Assembly (NCBI GenBank): GCA_947628695.1
Contig: CANRAV010000005.1
Location: 50,623 to 114,622, forward strand
DNA length: 64,000 nt
Direction of reading: 5' to 3'
From: an uncultured Clostridia bacterium
GTDB lineage: Bacteria; Bacillota; Clostridia; Oscillospirales; CAG-382
Shown here: in pieces, positions 14,286-21,193 of the stretch
How positions within the stretch are numbered: the stretch's first letter is position 1
Layout of the letters: each line of letters begins with the position of its first letter
Notes under the pieces: model-generated
The model's input: the letters and a program-made list of their open reading frames with translations, nothing else
Told to the model about the DNA's origin: nothing
Databases searched by the model: none
Program-made: the position numbers and the translations under genes

Positions 14286-14293
14286 TCTCACTC

Positions 14294-14321
14294 TTGACAA
14301 ATTCAGCAAAATATGTATAAT
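14294..14321 (+). promoter_or_regulatory. Promoter of locus 2 toxin mRNA
   Basis: TTGACA (14294-14299), a 16-base spacer and TATAAT (14316-14321). The leader (about 14328-14431) contains a GCGGTCAGCCCCTC segment shared with the opposing sRNAs. It also has a perfect 10-bp hairpin (14369-14392), the stem CTCGCT/AGCGAG (14396-14412) and a G-rich ribosome site. Confidence 0.8.
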
Positions 14322-14431
14322 GTAGTCGAAGGGCATAGCCATATCGGTGTGCGGTCAGCCCCTCCTCTTTGCCGCATCTTTTGATGCGGCAAGTACTCGC
14401 TTTCTCAGCGAGGGAAAGGGGGGACGCTTTT

Positions 14432-14548
14432 ATGTTCGTTACTTATGAAGCTTTCTTCGGCTTCTTTGATGTAATCTTAGGCGTTTTGAGCCTTATTACG
14501 TCCATTGCAAGCCTTGTAATAGCGATTATTAACTCGCATAAAAAATGA
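14432..14548 (+). CDS. Small hydrophobic toxin peptide (holin-like toxin / TxpA-BsrG type), locus 2
   Basis: This 38-residue peptide begins MFVTYEAFFGFFDVILG and ends IAIINSHKK. It has a TYEA motif at residues 4-7, one long hydrophobic helix (8-34) and a basic HKK tail. This is the architecture of the holin-like toxin family and of Bacillus TxpA/BsrG type I toxins, and it parallels the locus 1 toxin (TYEA at 5-8). The ribosome site is AAAGGGGGG; the C-rich leader segment CCCCTCCTC (14360-14368) could mask it. The stop TGA overlaps the first bases of the antisense terminator stem (14547 on). Type I control is inferred from the convergent sRNA. Toxicity is not demonstrated. Confidence 0.75.
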   Translation: MFVTYEAFFGFFDVILGVLSLITSIASLVIAIINSHKK

Positions 14549-14643
14549 CCGCCACTGCTCCGAACAGTAGCGGTCTCCTACTTATTTTTTAGTAGGTAGA
14601 TAACTTCGTGAGGGGCTGACCGCATATCGGCTTTGACCCTTCG
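14540..14643 (-). ncRNA. Putative antitoxin sRNA, type I TA locus 2, toxin-proximal copy
   Basis: This minus-strand RNA of about 104 nt starts after a consensus promoter. Its order is 5' segment AGTCGAAGGGTCAAAGCCGA then TATGCGGTCAGCCCCTC, hairpin CCTACT/AGTAGG, and an 11-bp terminator stem (14565-14575 with 14547-14557) ending in six T residues. It overlaps the end of the toxin gene by a few bases and is antisense to the whole 3' untranslated region of a read-through toxin mRNA. The terminator stem sequence is almost the same as in locus 1. The 5' segment differs from locus 1 but matches the 5' end of its own toxin mRNA. Expression is inferred from promoter and terminator. Confidence 0.7.
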
Positions 14644-14649
14644 ACTTTT

Positions 14650-14678
14650 ATTATACACTTCTCACGTCAATTTGTCAA
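14650..14678 (-). promoter_or_regulatory. Promoter of locus 2 proximal sRNA
   Basis: Minus strand TTGACA (14673-14678), a 17-base spacer and TATAAT (14650-14655). Confidence 0.8.
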
Positions 14679-14689
14679 GTGTTTTTAAT

Positions 14690-14788
14690 AAAAATGACCG
14701 CCACTGCTCCAACAGTAGCGGTCTCCTACTTTTTAAAGTAGGTTAATCGCAACACGAGGGGCTGACCGCATATCGGCTTTACCCTTCG
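14690..14788 (-). ncRNA. Putative antitoxin sRNA, type I TA locus 2, distal copy
   Basis: This second minus-strand unit repeats the design of the proximal copy. It has 5' segment AGTCGAAGGGTAAAGCCGA and TATGCGGTCAGCCCCTC, hairpin CCTACTT/AAGTAGG, terminator stem 14713-14723 with 14696-14706 and loop of six bases, then five T residues. It ends about 12 bases before the -35 box of the proximal copy, so the two are tandem. It lies outside the toxin transcript overlap, so it would act in trans. As at locus 1, an antitoxin-like unit has been duplicated on the side away from the toxin. Confidence 0.65.
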
Positions 14789-14794
14789 ACTTTT

Positions 14795-14823
14795 ATTATA
14801 TACTTCGGGAAACTGTTTGTCAA
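14795..14823 (-). promoter_or_regulatory. Promoter of locus 2 distal sRNA
   Basis: Minus strand TTGACA (14818-14823), a 17-base spacer and TATAAT (14795-14800). Confidence 0.8.
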
Positions 14824-14852
14824 GTGTTTATTAATGCAAGCAGCCGGGAAGA

Positions 14853-15068
14853 TCAATCTCCCGCAAGCCTCTCCTCTTTTACTTCCTCAAGGGAGATATC
14901 GTTTTGAAGGACGCCGAAAAGCGACTTCGCCGCATCTACGCGCTCTTGAAACGGATTTGTAAGCTTGGAGATAACCTTTCCGTTGCGTGTAATATAAATA
15001 TCCTCCGTTGCGGAGAGCAGCAGATACTTGCTTAAATTTGTTTTCAGCTCCGTCGCGGTGATTGACAT
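14853..15068 (-). CDS. Phd/YefM-family antitoxin, without adjacent toxin
   Basis: This 71-residue protein begins MSITATELKTNLSKYLLLSA with a GGGGAGG site. The sequence EDIYITRNGKVISKLTNP is the classic Phd/YefM DNA-binding and dimerisation region. The C-terminal tail (FGVLQNDISLEEVKEERLAGD) is the disordered toxin-neutralising segment. Family members repress their own operon and neutralise a PIN, Doc or RelE toxin coded immediately downstream. Here the next sequence downstream is the type I antitoxin sRNA array, so the cognate toxin is missing. The gene is shifted toward AT-rich codons relative to neighbours. It follows the methyltransferase by 34 bases. Orphan regulator or remnant. Confidence 0.8.
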   Translation of the reverse strand: MSITATELKTNLSKYLLLSATEDIYITRNGKVISKLTNPFQERVDAAKSLFGVLQNDISLEEVKEERLAGD

Positions 15069-15102
15069 AACAAAAACCTCCCCGTTTTAGATATCACTGT
15101 TA

Positions 15103-15852
15103 TTATACCCATTTTTTACACCTGAAAAACACAAAATCCGGGCGGTGTACCGTCCCGCCGAACACATCGGGATACTGCATTCTCATCTCGTCGGATATGC
15201 GCGATTCACGGCATTCTTCAAGCGTAAAACCTGCTTTGATTATCGAATTCAGCAGGCTTGAGAAGGTCCTGTGGTAAAGCTCGTAACCGTCAAGCACCCA
15301 TTTTATTTTTCTGCGCCCTTCAAGTAAGTAGTTGTTTATATTTGCATATAACCGCTCTCCCGATTCCGAGCGGGTGAATCTGTCATAGGTTCCGTCATAT
15401 GCCGTCGCCATCGGATGGGACATGCTGAAAACAAGCTGTGCGTCTTCTTTCATCAACGTATAAATATCCTTAAGCAAAGCGTCAAAATCCTCGGCATAAT
15501 CGAACGCCAAAGAGCTTGTGACCAAATCAAACCGGCGGTCTATAAGATAAATATCCTCCATTGCCATCTGTTGATAGGTAATATTGTGCGCCTTATTGTG
15601 CGCCCTTGCATATTCAAGCATTTTTTCGGAAATATCGATACCCAAAACCGACGCAGCGCCCATATCGGAATACTGTTTTGCGTGCTGCCCCATGCCGCAG
15701 CCGATGTCGAGAATCTCCTTTCCCCGCAGGTCGGGAAGCATCGACAGCAAAATAGGTGTCTCGATACAGTCGTTGAAATTGATTTTGCTTTCCCTTATCT
15801 TTTGGAAGTTCTCGAAGAAAACCTCGTTGTCGTAGATGTTTTGTTTAGCCAT
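15103..15852 (-). CDS. Class I SAM-dependent methyltransferase
   Basis: This 249-residue protein has Rossmann-fold motif I ILDIGCGMGQHAKQY (about 46-60), GIDISEKMLEYAR (motif II, about 70-82), AMEDI and DLVTSSLAFDYAED (motif IV region). It resembles the UbiE/Methyltransf_11 group. The acceptor substrate is unknown. ATG 15852 has an AGGG site and overlaps the end of ygiQ by 8 bases, so the two are translationally coupled. Base composition is clearly more AT-rich than ygiQ, suggesting later acquisition. It could act on a small molecule; homologues next to resistance or antitoxin genes occur, but nothing here decides it. Confidence 0.75.
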   Translation of the reverse strand: MAKQNIYDNEVFFENFQKIRESKINFNDCIETPILLSMLPDLRGKEILDIGCGMGQHAKQYSDMGAASVLGIDISEKMLEYARAHNKAHNITYQQMAMEDIYLIDRRFDLVTSSLAFDYAEDFDALLKDIYTLMKEDAQLVFSMSHPMATAYDGTYDRFTRSESGERLYANINNYLLEGRRKIKWVLDGYELYHRTFSSLLNSIIKAGFTLEECRESRISDEMRMQYPDVFGGTVHRPDFVFFRCKKWV

Positions 15853-17701
15853 ACCTGTTTCCCTTCACCTTGCTGCCCCTTCCGCGCCTCGCTTTGCCGG
15901 CCGTAAACGGCTTTTTCTTTTTCGCCGCGGAGGGAAGCAGAACCGGTATAAGGTCTACCCTTCCCGCCATTTCAAGCGCCTTCCTTACAAGCGGGGCGTT
16001 TTCCGGCCGGTGCGACTGCAGCAGCGCCCTTTGCAGCCGTTTTTCCTCATAGCTGCGCGGGACGTACACCTTCTTCATGTCAAAGGGGTCGAGACCCGTG
16101 TAAAACATACAGGTAGAGGCGGTGCCGGGTGTGGGGTAAAAGTCCTGCACCTGCTCCGGGTTAAGCCCGTTTTCGCGCAGGTAAAGTGCAAGGGCAACGG
16201 CGTCGTTTACGGTGCTTCCGGGGTGAGACGACATCAGGTACGGAACCAGATACTGCTCCTTCCCCATAGACTTTGTAAGCTGATAAAAGCGCTTGCTGAA
16301 GCGCTCGAATACCTCAAACTTCGGCTTTCCCATGTATTTTAGCACGTTGTCGGAGCAATGCTCCGGCGCGACCTTAAGCTGGCCGCTTATGTTGTTGGAG
16401 ACAAGGTGCTTGAAGAACTTTTCGCTTTTGTCCGCAAGCATGTAGTCGAAGCGTATCCCGCTTCGTATAAACACCTTTTTCACACGCGGAAGCTTTTCAA
16501 GCTCCTCCAGCAGGTGCACGTACTCGCTGTGGTCGGCGTTAAGGTTCTTGCACGGCGTGGGGAAAAGGCAGCGCTTTGAGGTGCACACGCCGCTTTTCTT
16601 CTGCTTTTCGCAGGCCGGGTGGCGGAAGTTTGCCGTTGGGCCTCCGACGTCGTGGATATAGCCCTTGAAGTCCGGCATCTCCGTAAGCAGGCGCGCCTCC
16701 TCCAGCACGCTCTTCTCCGAGCGCGAGCACACCGATCGCCCCTGCACATATGTAAGCGCGCAGAAGTTGCAGCCGCCGAAGCAGCCGCGGCTGTGCGTTA
16801 TGGAAAACTTCACCTCGGCTATGGCGGGAACTCCGCCCTCCGCCTCGTAAACGGGGTGGTAAGTGCGCATGTACGGCAGCGAATAGACGCTGTCAAGCTC
16901 CGCCCTCGTAAGCGGAGGCATGGGCGGGTTTTGCACGATCTTGAAGTCGCCGTAATCCTCCGTCACGGCCTTCCCCGTCACCGCGTCCATGTTGTCGTAC
17001 TGTATTTTAAACGCCCGCGCATACGCCTCTTTGTCGGTCTTAAGCGTGTCGTAGTCGTAAGTCTCCACAAAGTCAAAGTGCGGCTTTTCGTCTTTTTTGC
17101 ACTTGTAAACGGTGCCTCGCACGTCGTGCATCCTGTTTATCGGGACGCCCCTGTCAAGCAGGAAGGCTATCCTGCGCATGATGTTTTCGCCCATCCCGTA
17201 GGCAAGCAGATCCGCACCGCTGTCTATAAGCAGGCTGCGGCGAACCTTGTCCGTCCAATAGTCGTAGTGCGCAAATCGGCGTGTCGACGCCTCTATTCCG
17301 CCGATAACTATCGGTATGTCGCCGAAGGCCTCCCTTATGCGGTTGCAGTAGACTATAATCGCCCTGTCCGGGCGCTTGCCGGCCTTGCCGCCGGGGGAAT
17401 AGTAATCCTCGCCTCTGCGCTTTTTTGCGGCGGTGTAGTGCGCGACCATGCTGTCGATATTTCCGCTGTTTACAAGGAAGCCAAGCCGTGGCTTTCCGAA
17501 CCGGCAGAAGTCGGCCGTGCTTCTCCAATCCGGCTGTGCAAGTATCGCAATGCGGAAGCCCTCCGCCTCCAGCACGCGCGATATTATGGCGGTGCCGAAG
17601 GACGGGTGGTCGACGTAAGCGTCGCCGGTGACAAGCACAAAATCCGGCACTCCCCAGCCGAGCTCTTCGACCTCTTTTGCCGTAATAGGTAAGAAAGACA
17701 T
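15845..17701 (-). CDS. ygiQ: YgiQ-family radical SAM protein
   Basis: This 618-residue protein starts at ATG 17701 after GGAGGCG. Its N-terminal region (MSFLPITAKEVEELGWGVPDFVLVTGDAYVDHPSFGTAIISRVLEAEGF) is cobalamin-binding-like and diagnostic of YgiQ. The radical SAM cluster CFGGCNFC lies near residues 306-313 (CxxxCxxC), and the C-terminal YgiQ extension is rich in Lys/Arg (KKKKPFTAGKARRGRGSK). The family is widespread in anaerobes; its reaction is not established. Length matches the family. It is the first gene of a three-gene minus-strand run with the methyltransferase and the Phd-type antitoxin. Confidence 0.92.
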   Translation of the reverse strand: MSFLPITAKEVEELGWGVPDFVLVTGDAYVDHPSFGTAIISRVLEAEGFRIAILAQPDWRSTADFCRFGKPRLGFLVNSGNIDSMVAHYTAAKKRRGEDYYSPGGKAGKRPDRAIIVYCNRIREAFGDIPIVIGGIEASTRRFAHYDYWTDKVRRSLLIDSGADLLAYGMGENIMRRIAFLLDRGVPINRMHDVRGTVYKCKKDEKPHFDFVETYDYDTLKTDKEAYARAFKIQYDNMDAVTGKAVTEDYGDFKIVQNPPMPPLTRAELDSVYSLPYMRTYHPVYEAEGGVPAIAEVKFSITHSRGCFGGCNFCALTYVQGRSVCSRSEKSVLEEARLLTEMPDFKGYIHDVGGPTANFRHPACEKQKKSGVCTSKRCLFPTPCKNLNADHSEYVHLLEELEKLPRVKKVFIRSGIRFDYMLADKSEKFFKHLVSNNISGQLKVAPEHCSDNVLKYMGKPKFEVFERFSKRFYQLTKSMGKEQYLVPYLMSSHPGSTVNDAVALALYLRENGLNPEQVQDFYPTPGTASTCMFYTGLDPFDMKKVYVPRSYEEKRLQRALLQSHRPENAPLVRKALEMAGRVDLIPVLLPSAAKKKKPFTAGKARRGRGSKVKGNRYG

Positions 17702-17842
17702 ACGCGCCTCCGTGATATTTTCGTCACCCGATTATACCACAAAAGCGCCGTTTTGCACAGTAGTTTCCGCGGACTTTTTTAAACCCTTCGGCAATTTTTT
17801 AAAAATGCCTCGCCGGACGGCGGAATTTACACCTCTCTCCAC

Positions 17843-17871
17843 TTGATTTTTTCTTCGTTCGGGTGTATAAT
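17843..17871 (+). promoter_or_regulatory. Promoter of the dipeptide epimerase gene
   Basis: TTGATT (17843-17848), a 17-base spacer and TATAAT (17866-17871). Transcription would start near 17878, which excludes an ATG start inside the -10 region and supports the TTG start at 17905. Confidence 0.7.
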
Positions 17872-17904
17872 ATGATGAATATGTATATGGAGGCTTATAC
17901 GGCT

Positions 17905-18978
17905 TTGAAAATAACGGATTTGCAGATTGTAGAGGGGGACTTCCCGCTTAAGCAGCCCTTTGTGACCTCTAAGCGGAGGATAGACGTGATACGCGACTAT
18001 GCGGTGAAGCTTACAACCGACGGGGGGCTTTGCGGCTTCGGCGCCTGTGCGCCGACCCCCGTCATAACCGGGGACACGGTTGGGTCGATACTCTACGCGA
18101 TAGAGGAGTTTTACAAGCCGCTTCTTATAGGGGCGGAGCTTAGCGAGGAGCTTCTGCCTGCCGTGCAGAAAACGCTTTTCCACAATTCAAGCCCCAAGGC
18201 GGCTATAGACATAGCCCTGCACGACCTGCTTGCGGCCGAAAAGGGGCTGACGCTTTTCGAGTATCTCGGCGGGAAAGCGGGTGCGAAGCACCTGGAAACC
18301 GACGCAACCGTTAGCCTCGGCACTCCGGAGGAGATGGCGGCAGAGGCAAAAAAGCATATCTCTGCGGGCTTTACCGCAATTAAAGTCAAGCTTGGCGGCC
18401 CGAAGGAGGAGGACGTAAAAAGGCTTAAGGCCCTCTCCCCGGTCTTCGGGGAGACGGTATCCGTCCGTTTGGACGCGAACCAGGCCTGGAGCGTGAGCGA
18501 CGCGGTATACGTCTGCTCGGCGGCTGCCGATATGGGCATGAACATAGAGCTTGTGGAGCAGCCGGTGCTTTACACCGACCTTGAAGGTATGGCAGCCGTC
18601 ACGCGCGCGGTTCCCTTCCCCGTCCTTGCGGACGAAAGCGTTTTTTCCGCAGAGGAGGCCGAAAGGCTTATAAAGATGGGCGGCTGCAGCATGGTAAACA
18701 TAAAGCTTATGAAGTGCGGCGGCATTTACGGGGCGAAGAGGATACACAAGGTCGCCTCGGAAAACGGCATTCCCTGCATGCTGGGCTGCATGATGGAGGG
18801 GCCGGTAAGCGTCACTGCGGCAGCTCATTTTGCGGCGGCCTTTGGGATAGACTGCCTTGACCTTGACCCGCCCTACCTTTGCAAGCCGTACAAAATAGAG
18901 GCTTCCGTCGAATACGACGGCAAAAATATAGACATACACACGGGAGGTAAAGGTCTTGGAATTACAAAAATACTTTGA
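17905..18978 (+). CDS. Enolase-superfamily dipeptide epimerase (L-Ala-D/L-Glu type)
   Basis: This 357-residue protein is read from TTG 17905 (LKITDLQIVEGDFPLKQPFVTS), 11 bases after GGAGG. It has an N-terminal capping domain and then a TIM barrel with the catalytic pair AIKVK (Lys near 160 and 162). Metal ligands are Asp in RLDANQAW (near 190), Glu in ELVEQPV and Asp in ADESVF, with the second-face Lys in NIKLMKCGGI. This is the muconate-lactonising subgroup pattern of L-Ala-D/L-Glu epimerases (YkfB/YcjG), which recycle murein peptides. Specificity within the subgroup cannot be fixed from sequence. The overlapping downstream serine hydrolase and the NlpC/P60 gene support murein peptide turnover. 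Confidence 0.85.
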   Translation: MKITDLQIVEGDFPLKQPFVTSKRRIDVIRDYAVKLTTDGGLCGFGACAPTPVITGDTVGSILYAIEEFYKPLLIGAELSEELLPAVQKTLFHNSSPKAAIDIALHDLLAAEKGLTLFEYLGGKAGAKHLETDATVSLGTPEEMAAEAKKHISAGFTAIKVKLGGPKEEDVKRLKALSPVFGETVSVRLDANQAWSVSDAVYVCSAAADMGMNIELVEQPVLYTDLEGMAAVTRAVPFPVLADESVFSAEEAERLIKMGGCSMVNIKLMKCGGIYGAKRIHKVASENGIPCMLGCMMEGPVSVTAAAHFAAAFGIDCLDLDPPYLCKPYKIEASVEYDGKNIDIHTGGKGLGITKIL

Positions 18979-19687
18979 AGAAGGCAACGGCGTGCTTATA
19001 TGCCCGCTTGAAGAGGGCAAGGCGCCCATGTACAGCCACAACGCAGACAAGCCGTTTAAAAGCGCAAGCGTTATAAAGACCTTTGTGCTTGCATATTATC
19101 TCGCCGTCGGCGGCGACCTTGAAAGGGAGATAGAGCTTCCGCGCAAGGCCCTTATCGGCACCAGCATAATGACGGAGCTTACCCTTACAAAAGCCACGGT
19201 AAGAGAGCTTTTGATATACATGATGAGCTTTTCCGACAACAGTGCCACAAACGCGCTCTTTGCCGACGCGGGTTTTGACGCGCTTAACTCGTTCTGCAAG
19301 AACGTGCTTGGCACGGATAAGACGGTTATAGGCCGTAAGATGCTGGACTACAAGGCGGCGGAACGCGGCGAGGACAACATCATAACCTTAAACGACTGCC
19401 TTAAGGCGATGCGCTTTGTAATGGCGCACCCCACGGGCAGGGACATCATGCGCCGCCACAAGGGCGTAGAGCGCATAGTTCGCTACATTTTCGACCCGGA
19501 GATAGAGTATTACGGCAAGGGCGGAAACATTCCGGAGGTTTACAACGACATTGCCGTGCTTCGCCGCCCGGGCGGAGAGTACATGTTTACGGGCGTTTTA
19601 AGCTACAAGTGCGACGCTTCCAAAACCCGCCGTCTTATGGGGCTTACGGGACTTGCGGCACTTGGTGCAGAGAGGCCGATCATTTAA
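18956..19687 (+). CDS. Class A beta-lactamase-like serine hydrolase
   Basis: This 243-residue protein starts at TTG 18956 after GGGAGG and overlaps the epimerase gene by 23 bases, so the two are translationally coupled. It has SVIK (Ser38, Lys41) as the SxxK motif, SDN at 93-95 and KGG at 188-190 in place of KTG. It has no signal peptide, so it is probably cytoplasmic, unlike secreted beta-lactamases. This beta-lactamase2 fold group includes esterases and peptidases. Coupling to an L-Ala-D/L-Glu epimerase suggests activity on muropeptides or a related peptide rather than antibiotic resistance; that is inference. It ends convergently with the deacetylase gene (4-bp overlap). Confidence 0.75.
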   Translation: MELQKYFEEGNGVLICPLEEGKAPMYSHNADKPFKSASVIKTFVLAYYLAVGGDLEREIELPRKALIGTSIMTELTLTKATVRELLIYMMSFSDNSATNALFADAGFDALNSFCKNVLGTDKTVIGRKMLDYKAAERGEDNIITLNDCLKAMRFVMAHPTGRDIMRRHKGVERIVRYIFDPEIEYYGKGGNIPEVYNDIAVLRRPGGEYMFTGVLSYKCDASKTRRLMGLTGLAALGAERPII

Positions 19688-21078
19688 CTTATCAGCTCCG
19701 ACACGGTGACAAGCTTATACCTTTCGGTAAGGTACGGGAGCAGCTCTCTAAGCGCCTGCGGCGTGGGGCTTTCCCCCGATATATAGTCGTGGAAAAGCAC
19801 TATGTCCCCGCCCTTAACGCCCCTTTTTACGGTGTTTACTATCTGCTGCACCGAAGGGTGCGCCCAGTCACGCGTGTCGACCCGCCAGAGCACGCCGGTA
19901 AAGCCGAGAGCTGCTGCGGCTTCCATTCCGGCTTCGTCTATGTCCCCGGCCGGGGGACGGAAGAGCTTGGGTCTATAGTTAAGCTCGCGTAGGAAGACGT
20001 CTTCCGCCTTCTTTATTTCAGATTCAAGCTCCGGCACGGACATGGAAGACGCCTTCCTGTGGCTGTAGGTGTGGTTCCCCACCTCGTGCCCTGCGGCAAG
20101 GACGCGTCGGGCGACTTCCGGGTTTTGCTCTACGTTCTCGCCTATCATAAAGAAGGTGGCCTTCGCGCCGTACCCGTCAAGGATGCCGAGTATCTCGTCC
20201 GTAAGCTTTGCGTGCGGCCCGTCGTCGAAGGTAAGGGCAATGCAGTCCTCCTTTTCGGCGTTTCCGGAATAAAGAAGGCCTTTGCCGTTTAGCTTTTCGT
20301 AAAGCTCTGTGGACATCGCGGCTTTGTCGAACCCGTCAAGGGTTTTAAAGCTGTAGCCCCGATTTTTAAGCTCTTTTATGACATCCCCCAAAATTGCGGC
20401 GTTTGTGCGGGAGTTGGGGTGGAGGAGCATGACCTCGCCGTTGTGGGCGTTTTTCAGTATCTTCTGCTTTGCGCTTTCGGGGTCGGGCTGTTTACGCTCG
20501 TCCCAGTCTGCGTAGGCAAAGGACCAGAACACCGGGGTGTAGCCAAGCTCGCGGCAGAAGGCAAGCGTCTGCTCGGTAAACGCCCCTTCCGGGGGACGCA
20601 CGAACTTTGCTATCTCTATTCCCGCCTCTGCGCGGCAATAGTCCTCAAGGTCCGTAAGCTCCTTTTTAAGCTCCTCTATATCGGTGACACGCGACAGATT
20701 TTTGTGGCTGTAGGTGTGGTTTGCTATAAGGTGGCCGTCCTCCTCCATGCGCTTTACCGTGGGAAGGGCGTATTTGACCAGCGCCGGGAGTATGAAAAAG
20801 CTTGCCTTTACGTCCTCTTCTTTGAGGGTTTCAAGTATATTGTCAAGGCTTTCGCAGCCGTAGCCGGCGTCGAAGGTCAGGTAGATGACCTTGTCGTCGG
20901 GGTTGCCGAGGTATATAGTTCCGTATTTGTCGGGCATTGTGCTTCCGCCGAAGACCATCGGCCTGCCGCCGTCCTCCCCGGCCTTAAAGTACCAGTTGTA
21001 CACGCTTCCCCTGTCTGCGGCCGAGGGCACAAGCAGCGACAGCGACAGGAGGAAGGCTGCGGATTTTATAATTTTCAA
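19684..21078 (-). CDS. Secreted protein with two polysaccharide deacetylase (NodB) domains
   Basis: This 464-residue protein starts at TTG 21078 and has an N-terminal signal peptide (KIIKSAAFLLSLSLLVPSAA). Domain 1 (about 55-250) is PdaA-like: YLTFDAGYGC, ASFFILPALV, NHTYSHKNLS, FVRPPEGAFTE and a final LLHPNSRTN. Domain 2 (about 275-460) is a canonical NodB deacetylase: ALTFDDGPHAKLT, ATFFMIGENVE, VGNHTYSHRK, LFRPPAGDID, WRVDTRDW and ILFH-like VLFHDY. Metal-binding His residues (HTYSH) are kept in both. PdaA enzymes deacetylate N-acetylmuramic acid to make spore-cortex muramic-lactam. Fusion of PdaA-like and generic domains in one chain is the notable point. Role in cortex or wall modification inferred. 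Confidence 0.85.
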   Translation of the reverse strand: MKIIKSAAFLLSLSLLVPSAADRGSVYNWYFKAGEDGGRPMVFGGSTMPDKYGTIYLGNPDDKVIYLTFDAGYGCESLDNILETLKEEDVKASFFILPALVKYALPTVKRMEEDGHLIANHTYSHKNLSRVTDIEELKKELTDLEDYCRAEAGIEIAKFVRPPEGAFTEQTLAFCRELGYTPVFWSFAYADWDERKQPDPESAKQKILKNAHNGEVMLLHPNSRTNAAILGDVIKELKNRGYSFKTLDGFDKAAMSTELYEKLNGKGLLYSGNAEKEDCIALTFDDGPHAKLTDEILGILDGYGAKATFFMIGENVEQNPEVARRVLAAGHEVGNHTYSHRKASSMSVPELESEIKKAEDVFLRELNYRPKLFRPPAGDIDEAGMEAAAALGFTGVLWRVDTRDWAHPSVQQIVNTVKRGVKGGDIVLFHDYISGESPTPQALRELLPYLTERYKLVTVSELIS

Positions 21079-21193
21079 AACACATCATATCCTAAAAAAG
21101 TTTTTCTTTAACACCGATAGCTTGTGCCGAAGAAAAGCCGTTTAGACAAAGCAAATTTTTGCAATTTTTAAAGATACCGAAAGGAAATACACC

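Noticed and set aside
16619..17692. Long open frame antisense to ygiQ
   Set aside because: Arg/Val/His-rich composition with no family pattern. It mirrors the GC-rich codon use of ygiQ, whose motifs are unambiguous.
18956..19687. Antibiotic-resistance beta-lactamase
   Set aside because: No signal peptide, KGG instead of KTG, and translational coupling to a murein dipeptide epimerase make a resistance role unlikely.
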